From JAFGNB01 sp050304135 (lineage in GTDB: Bacteria > Fibrobacterota > Chitinivibrionia > Chitinivibrionales > Chitinispirillaceae), in NCBI GenBank assembly GCA_050304135.1, contig JBNLDC010000032.1:15729-79728 (forward strand): a DNA stretch of 64,000 nt, written 5' to 3'. Positions 28,101-34,713 of the stretch are shown here, one piece after another. Position 1 is the stretch's first letter. Every line of letters begins with the position of its first letter. Position numbers and translations under genes: made by a program. The notes beneath the pieces are model-generated. The model was not told the DNA's origin, made no database searches, and saw only the letters and a list, made by a program, of their open reading frames with translations.

Positions 28101-30645
28101 GATTGCGGGACGCCTTCTTTCCGGACGGAAGATGTGCGGCAAGTTTGAGACGCTGCGCCTCGCCGCCGCTCAGCGTCGGCAGCGGCTGGCCGAGCGGGAG
28201 ATACGAGAGGCCGACGGCGCGTAGGGGTTCGAGGAGCGAAAGAATGTCTTTGCGATCGGCAAAGAAGGAAAACGCCTCGTCGACGGTCATTGAAAGCAGG
28301 TCATGAACAGAGAACAACCGTGTTTCACCCGGTACCGTACTTCCGATGGTGACGTCGAGTACCTCCGGTTTGAACCGTTTCCCTTTGCAGTCCGGACAGG
28401 AGAGATAGACGTCGCTGAGAAACTGCATCTCCACCTGTTCAAAACCGGCGCCGCTGCAGGTGGGGCACCGGCCGGTGCCGCTGTTGAAACTGAAGGTGGC
28501 GGCAGTGTAACCGCGTTCCTTTGCCAGTGGCGTTGCCGCAAGCAGCTTGCGGATCGGATCGAAGGCGCCGATGTAGCTGATCGGGTTGGAACGGGTTGTT
28601 TTACCGATGGAGGACTGGTCAACCATGATAACGTCGTCAATGAGCTCGCTCCCGAGCAGTGCGCGATGGGTGCCGGGGTTTTCCGTCGGTTTCCCTTTGA
28701 GTCTGCAGAGTGCCCGGTAGAGAATGTCTTCCACCAGGGTTGATTTCCCCGACCCGCTCACACCGGCGATTGCCACCATTCTGCCAAGCGGCAGGGAGAT
28801 ATTGATGTTTTTCAGGTTGTGTTCCGTGGCACCGGTGAGGGTGAGGTGCGGAGTGCCGGTTGCAACCGGTTCACCGCCTGCTGTACGGTCGATGGTTTCC
28901 CTGCCGGAAAGATAGCGGGCAGTCAGCGACGAGGAGGAACGGAAAAGTTGCGGCAGAGTTCCGGCAAAAACAACGGTGCCGCCGTGTACACCCGGACCAG
29001 GGCCCATGTCGATCACCCGGTCGGCAGCCCTGATCAGTTCCGGATCATGCTCCACGATGAGCAGGGTGTTTCCCGCATCGCGCAGGCGGCGCAGAATACC
29101 AATCAGCCGTCCGATGTCGCGGGAGTGCAGCCCGATGCTCGGTTCGTCAAGAATAAACAGCGTGTTGACGAGCGAGGTGCCGAGTGCCGTGGTTAGGTTG
29201 ATCCGCTGCACTTCACCGCCGCTCAGTGTGCGGGACTGCCGGTCGAGCGTAAGATACCCCAGGCCCACGTCGACCAGATACTGTAGGCGTGAACGTATCT
29301 CTCCGAGCACGATCGCCGCCGCGTCATCGTAGGGTGCGGGGAGGGTGAGCGTGGTAAAAAAATCGTGCGCTTCATCGATGGGAAGCGAGACAATGTCGTG
29401 AATGTTGTAGTGACGACTGGTGCCGATCCGCCAGAGCAGGGCGTCAGGCTTCAGGCGCGATCCGCTGCACGCTTCGCACTGATGATAGGCGCGGTACCGT
29501 GAGAGCAGCACCCGTACGTGCATTTTATAGCTGCGTGATTCGAGCCAGTCGAAAAACCGGTCGACACCGTACCAGACCCCGTCGTCCCACGATCCGTCTC
29601 CGGCGAATACCCATTCCCGCTGCTCATCGGACAACCGGTTCCATGGAACGGTAACCGGTACTCCTTTCCTTTTGGCAAAACGCATCAGGTCATCCTGGCA
29701 CTCATGATAGCTCGGGCTCTGAAACGGTTTGACGGCACCTTCCTTGAGTGATTTGCCGCCGTCGGGGACCACCAGATTGCGGTCGATACCGATCACCCGG
29801 CCGAAACCCTTGCAGGATTCGCATGCGCCAATGGGGGAGTTGAACGAGAAATGGTTCGAGGTGGCTTTCTGGTAGTCGATATCGCAGGTTGCACAGTGAA
29901 AACCGCTCGAGAAACGGACTCCCTGCCCGGGTTCCGTCGCATCGGCCGGGAACACGGTTACATGGCCGCTTCCGTGTTTCAGGGCGGCTTCAAGATCGCT
30001 GATGATGCGCTCCCGGTTGTCGGAGGTGAGCCGACACCGGTCCTGAATTACATGCAGCGTGGTGTCGGTCTCGAGGAAAATGCGGTGATACCCGGCGGTC
30101 TCGAGATGGGCGAGCAGTTCTTCCCGGCTGAAATTATGAGGGATGGTGACCGGAAAGGTGATGATGCTTTCGCGGAGTTGCCTACGATGGCGTTTTTTGG
30201 GTGCACTGAGCAGCTGCTCCAGAATGGTCTCCGGAGTATCCTCGGTAACCCGCTCGCCGCAGTTCCGGCAGACCAGATACGCCGCACGGGAAAACAGCAG
30301 CTTGAGGTGGTCGTTGAGCTCCGTCATGGTTCCCACGGTGGACCGTGAGGTGCGCACCGGGTTGGTCTGGTCGATGGCGATCGCCGGGGGAATGCCATCA
30401 ATATGTTCCACCTGCGGGCGGTCCATCCGGTCGAGAAACTGTCGCGCGTACGAGGAAAACGTTGCGACGTACCGCCGCTGCCCTTCCGCGTAAATGGTAT
30501 CGAAGGCGAGAGACGACTTCCCCGATCCGCTCACTCCGGTAACCACCGTTATCGCATTGAGGGGGATATCGATACTGATATTTTTAAGATTATTCTGACG
30601 GGCACCGCGGACGGTGATGCTGTTCTGCTGTTTTTTTACGGGCAT
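25180..30645 (-). CDS. uvrA: Double-length UvrA (tandem fusion of two UvrA modules)
   Basis: DNA-damage recognition ATPase of nucleotide excision repair. At 1821 residues it is about twice the usual 940. Residues 1-962 and 963-1821 are each a complete UvrA: four Walker A motifs GVSGSGKS(S/T) (about 37, 627, 988, 1503) and four ABC signatures LSGGE(A/V)QR (about 473, 824, 1352, 1694). Zinc-finger Cys pairs include CATC/CESC, CPTC/CPDC, CPSC/CPRC and CPVC/CEAC. All Walker and signature motifs look intact, so both modules could be active. It may work as a built-in pseudodimer. A minus-strand TATATT lies 11 bases before the ATG. No other uvr gene is nearby. Confidence 0.95.
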   Translation of the reverse strand: MPVKKQQNSITVRGARQNNLKNISIDIPLNAITVVTGVSGSGKSSLAFDTIYAEGQRRYVATFSSYARQFLDRMDRPQVEHIDGIPPAIAIDQTNPVRTSRSTVGTMTELNDHLKLLFSRAAYLVCRNCGERVTEDTPETILEQLLSAPKKRHRRQLRESIITFPVTIPHNFSREELLAHLETAGYHRIFLETDTTLHVIQDRCRLTSDNRERIISDLEAALKHGSGHVTVFPADATEPGQGVRFSSGFHCATCDIDYQKATSNHFSFNSPIGACESCKGFGRVIGIDRNLVVPDGGKSLKEGAVKPFQSPSYHECQDDLMRFAKRKGVPVTVPWNRLSDEQREWVFAGDGSWDDGVWYGVDRFFDWLESRSYKMHVRVLLSRYRAYHQCEACSGSRLKPDALLWRIGTSRHYNIHDIVSLPIDEAHDFFTTLTLPAPYDDAAAIVLGEIRSRLQYLVDVGLGYLTLDRQSRTLSGGEVQRINLTTALGTSLVNTLFILDEPSIGLHSRDIGRLIGILRRLRDAGNTLLIVEHDPELIRAADRVIDMGPGPGVHGGTVVFAGTLPQLFRSSSSLTARYLSGRETIDRTAGGEPVATGTPHLTLTGATEHNLKNINISLPLGRMVAIAGVSGSGKSTLVEDILYRALCRLKGKPTENPGTHRALLGSELIDDVIMVDQSSIGKTTRSNPISYIGAFDPIRKLLAATPLAKERGYTAATFSFNSGTGRCPTCSGAGFEQVEMQFLSDVYLSCPDCKGKRFKPEVLDVTIGSTVPGETRLFSVHDLLSMTVDEAFSFFADRKDILSLLEPLRAVGLSYLPLGQPLPTLSGGEAQRLKLAAHLPSGKKASRNHTLFLFDEPTTGLHFSDIAVLLGAFRQLVAAGHSVVIIEHNLDVLRAVDWLIDLGPEGGEKGGEVVFTGTPEACMACASSVTGRALAAFAATGTECAEPAAVWSAQREDGTPDGMVITGAREHNLKEVDVTIPRDKFTVITGVSGSGKSTVAFDLLFAEGQRRYLESLNAYARQFVQPPPRPDVDRISGVPPTVAIEQRTSSGGRKSTVATVTEIYHYIRLLFVKLGTQHCPDCHVPIGAQTPEAIHSSLSKLKKNTTVQLLAPLVVNRKGIYNDLAECAAKSGYEQLRVDGQLLSTRIWPRLDRYREHTIELPVADIRIGSVPGRELQRAIERTLEAGKGIIHALQRSRGRQPELVIYSTSRTCPSCQRGFEEPDPRLFSFNSRHGWCPRCFGTGLLMKGFDEEQSGEEIWWNDWWDGEARTCPACNGNRLNPEALAVQLDNRSIADMTAFSIGETQRYLKTLSFTGRKAELSRDILPEITSRLQFLSTVGLDYLTLDRSAPTLSGGEAQRVRLAAQLGSNLRGVCYILDEPTIGLHSRDNRRLLDTLGSLKKLGNTVVVVEHDEECIREADYLIDLGPGGGAEGGTITAAGTRAAVLRNKNSITARCLKQDKSTPHVARPAADAAITITGANLHNLRDIAVTFPLGRLVGVTGVSGSGKSTLVRNILHDNLAVLLAARRRTTSRVTGCTAITGWEQIGRVLEVDQRPIGKTPRSCPATYVGFWDQIRKLFARSSESLLRGYNASRFSFNTDEGRCPVCKGQGMQKIGMNFLPDVTVACEACGGNRFTGETLAVTFKDKTIAEVLAMNINEALPFFEAHPTIHRPLQLLQDVGLGYLTLGQQSPTLSGGEAQRIKLVTELSKVNLNGTGGRFRSKTGNKPTLFILDEPTVGLHMADIEHLMTVLHRLVDAGNSVVVIEHNLDVIAQTDWVIDLGPEGGDNGGTVVVEGTPEKVSKAWKKSYTGEYLRKRLTE

Positions 30646-30668
30646 AGTGGCCTCAAATATAGTTTCGG

Positions 30669-30726
30669 CAGGAGCCAGGAGTCAGAAGCCAGAATACAGA
30701 ATCCAGAAGTCAGTAAGCAGGAGTTG
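30669..30726 (+). repeat. Degenerate AGTCAGAAGCCAGAATACAG-type repeat, left arm
   Basis: A run of 7-8 base units of the form (A/G)GTCAGAA, CCAGAAT, ACAGAAT. The inverse arm is at 30811-30848, and a short third copy is at 59687-59718. It looks like a dispersed intergenic repeat. Confidence 0.65.
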
Positions 30727-30810
30727 GAAATCATGAAAGGTACCGAAAAATCCCCTGAATTCTAAGTGTTCATAATAAGTGTTTGGTATCTGATTCACGT
30801 GGTGTTGTCG

Positions 30811-30848
30811 TTATTCTGACTCCTGACTTCTGTATTCTGAAACCTGCT
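30811..30848 (-). repeat. Degenerate CAGAATACAGAAGTCAGGAG-type repeat, right arm
   Basis: Reverse complement of the same unit series as the left arm at 30669-30726, separated by about 85 bases. The pair could form a long imperfect hairpin between divergent promoters. Confidence 0.6.
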
Positions 30849-31065
30849 TTTCTCTCCCTGGTGATTGATGTTTTCGGTTTCCGGGTGGGGAATATTGTGA
30901 TCGTGGGGGGGGGTAAAAAAGTGATTGATTCACTGTCCGAAAACCGGTACTGCCGCAGGCTGACTTTGCTGCCTTATAAACTGGCCGCCAGAAATGGTAC
31001 TGTATATATTAAATTTACAAGTTATTTAAACCAGAATTCGATTAATCACCTTTAAGGTCGCTGAT

Positions 31066-32148
31066 ATGGTTACCTGCCAGTTCAAACCGCATGGTGTTCT
31101 GATTATCGTGATCATTTGCATTTCGCTGGTGGTGAATTGTCAGATTCCCGGAGATTATTATAGCGGGTCAACCGAATGGTTCGATCCGGATACCTCTTTC
31201 GGGATTGAACCTCCTCTCGTATCTCCCAACGGAGAAAAGCTGCTTCTTCAGATAAGCCATAGAATCAACCAGCGGGGAATACGTCACGACAAATACAGTT
31301 CGTATCAGTCACGTTGCCTCTATGCCGATATAAGGGTTGTGGTAATGAATATTGACGGTTCGGTTGAAGCTGAAGAGGTACTCAGCAGGGAAAACGCTCC
31401 TGACAGTATCAGCTATGATATGAAATCGATTAATGATTCGCTGGTACTTATTTCTCTGCAGTATGGTTATCTTCTTGTGTATAACTACCTTGACGGGGAG
31501 TTACGACCCCTGGGTCAGGAATATTACCCATGGTCAGGGTGGAGCGTGTCACTGCTCCCTGACAGCAGGGTAGTATATTGCAGGCAGGATGCGGAAGGAA
31601 CAACTGGAAATCTGGTATGGTACACCACGCTGTACACCGGAACCGGTAAACTTCCCGGAGTCGCGAGCTTACGGATACCCGGAATGCTGGAACTCTCAAA
31701 AGGTATCCATAAAAACCGATCAACCACATTCCTATTCAGTGCCGGTGTGGTCGACGGCGATTACCCGAAGACGGATGAAATCTGTTTTGTCGATTTCAGC
31801 ACCGGCAGTTATGGATCAATGATTCCCTTTAACTTCGGCTGGTCATCCCGTTATCATAACGATGTTTATGCTGCAGGTGATAGCGGGTTAATGGTGTGGA
31901 AGCAGGATACGGTTAGTTTTTATGAACATAACGGCAATCAATTCAATCTGACCTCAGAACAGGTAATCGCGGGAATGTCACTATCTCAGTCACCCTTGAG
32001 TTCAGATGGAAAATTGTTCGCGTACAGTGACGCCGTAGACAGTCTGGCGAGAAAAATTGTCGTTGCCTCCCGCGATAGTGTTCTTGTTGGTATCAGGGAT
32101 TACCTCTTTGACGATATTTTCAGTCAACTTGATACTTTTCAACAGTAA
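31066..32148 (+). CDS. Exported or lipoprotein of unknown function, propeller-like
   Basis: A 360-residue protein. A hydrophobic helix (about 10-24) ends LVVN-C, a non-standard lipobox with Asn before the Cys. The rest is rich in short strands with WD40/TolB-like spacing (PLVSPNGEKLLLQIS, SVSLLPDSRVVYCR, SPLSSDGKLFAYSD), suggesting a beta-propeller. No catalytic motif was found. A TATATT box at 31005-31010 lies 56 bases before the start. It converges with the operon ending at 32216. Confidence 0.6.
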   Translation: MVTCQFKPHGVLIIVIICISLVVNCQIPGDYYSGSTEWFDPDTSFGIEPPLVSPNGEKLLLQISHRINQRGIRHDKYSSYQSRCLYADIRVVVMNIDGSVEAEEVLSRENAPDSISYDMKSINDSLVLISLQYGYLLVYNYLDGELRPLGQEYYPWSGWSVSLLPDSRVVYCRQDAEGTTGNLVWYTTLYTGTGKLPGVASLRIPGMLELSKGIHKNRSTTFLFSAGVVDGDYPKTDEICFVDFSTGSYGSMIPFNFGWSSRYHNDVYAAGDSGLMVWKQDTVSFYEHNGNQFNLTSEQVIAGMSLSQSPLSSDGKLFAYSDAVDSLARKIVVASRDSVLVGIRDYLFDDIFSQLDTFQQ

Positions 32149-32215
32149 TTGTATGAAAATGTAACGTACTGTGTCACTTCGGTGAAGGCATCCCTTGTGT
32201 ACAACACAAACCACT

Positions 32216-33457
32216 TCATTTTTTAAATATGGTGTAGATGTTTACCCCGCCAACACCACTCGCTACAAAAAGATGATTCCCCCTGAAGCTGATATGGTTG
32301 GCGGAGTAATAGTCATCCCCTGATTGCAACTGGTCAAACGGTACGAATCCGACTCGTTCAAGATCTGAAAAACTCCCGTTGGTGCTGCGGTACACCTGGA
32401 AACCGAAATTGCCGTTCGCGGTAAACAGAAGATTGCCGTCGGCAGATACGCTGTTGCAGTTTGTTGCAATGCCGACGCCACTGGCGACCGGGTTGTCTTC
32501 CTCCGCAACGAATTTACCTGACTGCAGATCGAGTACCTTGCATCCCGCTTCGGAAAGTCCGAGTGCAGCATACGTGCCATGGACTATCTCGACGGTTGCT
32601 TTGTGGTAGTCGGATCCGAAATCAGGAATCTTCAGGGTGTACTGTACTGTCCCGTCAAGGTCGAAAACGGTAACACGTCCCTCCGCCTCGTTGTTGTCGG
32701 TTGTACCACTTACCGAACAGATGCCACCCTGATACGCGGCTACATCTCGCGCATCAGGCAGGGAAAGTGTATCAACCGGTTCAAGTTGGTCATTAAAGGT
32801 GACAATGGTACCATCACGAGCACCGTTTGAGGCAAACCACAAACTTCCGGTGCCGCTTATTCCCGTTACAGCAAACGAAGGCATCGGCAGCTGATGCTCG
32901 AACAGGTATTCTGGATCTAATGTCGCAACTGGAGCACTGCTCACAAAACTCCGGTGACCGATGACATCAGGATCGGCCGCACCTCCAAAAACCACCGTGT
33001 TTCCGTCGGTATACAGCGCATTTATATCGTGGTGTTCAAAAATGATTTCATGGGTAATCAACGGCTCATTACTTCTGGTTATATCAACAACCTGCAGAGC
33101 TCCGGCAAAAAGGTCTCCCGCGTAGTTATAGGCGATAACTGCAGTGTTTCCATGAATGACAATGTCATTCGCCTGCACTGAATCGTCTGCAACATGTACC
33201 GGAGGGATACGTGCTATATGAGTAATCGTATATTCGAAATCGGTAACCGGTTTGCGCGGGTTCGCCGATGTTTTCGGTAATCCGGAGGTGTCTTCTATGT
33301 AAATTTCTACCGTACGGTCAAACAGCTCGATTTTCCGGTCGGTGGAAACAGAAATTCCGGAAAAACTGCTGCTGTCTGAAATCTCATTAACCGGTTGCTC
33401 AAAAATACACCCGGTTAATAGTACTACTGTCAGAAGGGGCAATAAACATTCCCTCAT
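32216..33457 (-). CDS. LVIVD-type beta-propeller lipoprotein
   Basis: A 413-residue lipoprotein with a good lipobox, LLTG-C (Cys17). The mature part has repeated strands of LVIVD type (AGALQVVDITRSNEPLITHEI, EGRVTVFDLDGTVQYTL, AGCKVLDLQSGKFV, NFGFQVYRSTNG, GVGGVNIYTIFK), predicted to fold as a propeller. It is the last gene of the four-gene operon starting at 39595, and its ATG overlaps the stop of the barrel gene (ATGA, 33454-33457). In that setting it may be an outer-membrane accessory of polysaccharide export or retention; this is inferred from position only. Confidence 0.75.
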   Translation of the reverse strand: MRECLLPLLTVVLLTGCIFEQPVNEISDSSSFSGISVSTDRKIELFDRTVEIYIEDTSGLPKTSANPRKPVTDFEYTITHIARIPPVHVADDSVQANDIVIHGNTAVIAYNYAGDLFAGALQVVDITRSNEPLITHEIIFEHHDINALYTDGNTVVFGGAADPDVIGHRSFVSSAPVATLDPEYLFEHQLPMPSFAVTGISGTGSLWFASNGARDGTIVTFNDQLEPVDTLSLPDARDVAAYQGGICSVSGTTDNNEAEGRVTVFDLDGTVQYTLKIPDFGSDYHKATVEIVHGTYAALGLSEAGCKVLDLQSGKFVAEEDNPVASGVGIATNCNSVSADGNLLFTANGNFGFQVYRSTNGSFSDLERVGFVPFDQLQSGDDYYSANHISFRGNHLFVASGVGGVNIYTIFKK

Positions 33458-34713
33458 TCGATGCTCCTTTGAATGAAAATGGTCATCGTAGCTGCTGTTT
33501 TAATCCGGACTGCACTTCGGCGAAGATCGTTTATTCCGTCATTATTGTTGTCGTTCAACTGGGTCACCTGCTCGCCGGCAACCGACAGTGAAGGCATAAT
33601 CGAATAGCCGTTTCCAACGGGAATGCGTGCTCTGCACATCGCCTCAATAAACGACAGGTAGCCGTTTTTTGTGAGAGCCCCGGATTCATACGGTGTTCGC
33701 CCCAGAGCGAAGGCAACCGTTCCGTAGGAGCTTTCCTGACGAGATGAGAACCGGCGTACTTCAAACACTCCGCTGTAGAATGCCTGCTTCTCGAAAGTGG
33801 CGATAAACAGCCTGCCTCCGGTTAAATAGTTTCCCCAGTATTTACCGATTCCGCACGACCAGGTTGGCGAAAAAAGAAGCCCGTACCAGCGAAAACAGGC
33901 GGCGCCATCAACTTCAACAGCTCCCGGCAGCCCACCGTTTACTTCCGCGGTGATTCCACGTTCCGCAAACAAAGTGTCTGCCAGTGCATAGGGTGAAAAT
34001 GACATTCTCAGGCCTGCAGTCAGTTTCGGAAGCAGTTTTACCCGTGGAGCCACTTCCACTTCACCACCCTTGAGGGTCAGCTCGCCGTATTTGCGTCGCT
34101 CCGCTCGCACCGTCGTTCCGACACCCCATCGAATACGACTGATATCCACCCCGCCATAGAATGTTCCCCATGGAGAGCGACCATATGAATTCCCGAACAG
34201 GGTAGCCCCCGCTCCTGCATGAGCTTCGATGAGTGTTCTCCCGGAAGGTTGTCTCGCAGGTGTAGTCGTATCTGCCCGCCTGCAGACTTTCTGCAACATC
34301 GTTGTCAACTCAGCGTCTGATTTGAATCGTTCGTTTGCAGCCACGCATGTCGAGCAGGCCTGCGCACGCTGACCGTTTCGCTCGTAGGAGGTTGCAAGGG
34401 ATACCCAGGCGTTACGGTATCCGGGTGAGATAGCGGTAATTTTTTTGAAGAGGGGAATGGATTTACCAAATCGTTTCTGCCACATAAAAACAAGTCCCTT
34501 CAGAAGCAGTGCGTCGGTATTGGTGGAATCAGCGGCAAGGATGGCATCAACGGATTCGAGTGCCGCGGCATATCGTCCGGCATGGGCCGAGGTTCGGGCC
34601 AGATTGAAGAGGGAGTCCGTTGTCGTGGCACCGGGGGAGGCAGGGCAGAGGAGTATTCCCGTTACAATGAGCCATGGTGGAATTTTCCGGAATGGAAGTT
34701 GACCGCTATTCAT
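33454..34713 (-). CDS. TPR + YaiO-type outer-membrane beta-barrel protein
   Basis: A 419-residue exported protein. After a signal peptide ending near SPGA, about three TPR units span roughly 35-145 (YAAALESVDAILAADSTNTDALLLKG, ISPGYRNAWVSLATSYE). The remainder is a predicted barrel of YaiO type (GVDISRIRWGVGTTVRAERR, VEVAPRVKLLPKLTAGLRMSF, GIGKYWGNYLTGGRLF), ending in a strand closing IFIQRSIE. In Escherichia coli yaiO lies next to the GT2 gene yaiP; the same pairing is seen here with the HEAT-GT2 synthase, whose stop overlaps this ATG (34710-34713). It probably guides a polysaccharide across the outer membrane, in the manner of PgaA or BcsC. Confidence 0.75.
   Translation of the reverse strand: MNSGQLPFRKIPPWLIVTGILLCPASPGATTTDSLFNLARTSAHAGRYAAALESVDAILAADSTNTDALLLKGLVFMWQKRFGKSIPLFKKITAISPGYRNAWVSLATSYERNGQRAQACSTCVAANERFKSDAELTTMLQKVCRRADTTTPARQPSGRTLIEAHAGAGATLFGNSYGRSPWGTFYGGVDISRIRWGVGTTVRAERRKYGELTLKGGEVEVAPRVKLLPKLTAGLRMSFSPYALADTLFAERGITAEVNGGLPGAVEVDGAACFRWYGLLFSPTWSCGIGKYWGNYLTGGRLFIATFEKQAFYSGVFEVRRFSSRQESSYGTVAFALGRTPYESGALTKNGYLSFIEAMCRARIPVGNGYSIMPSLSVAGEQVTQLNDNNNDGINDLRRSAVRIKTAATMTIFIQRSIE

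Larger units (their letters stand above)
30646..31065. other. Intergenic region with degenerate CAGAA-type repeats
   Basis: About 420 bases between divergent genes. It holds the inverted repeat arms at 30669-30726 and 30811-30848, the uvrA -10 candidate at 30656-30661 and a plus-strand TATATT at 31005-31010. A 90-codon frame at 30783 crosses the repeats and is not supported. Confidence 0.55.

Noticed and set aside
30783..31055. 90-codon frame between uvrA and the 31066 gene
   Set aside because: It runs through the CAGAAT repeat arm and the promoter of the next gene.
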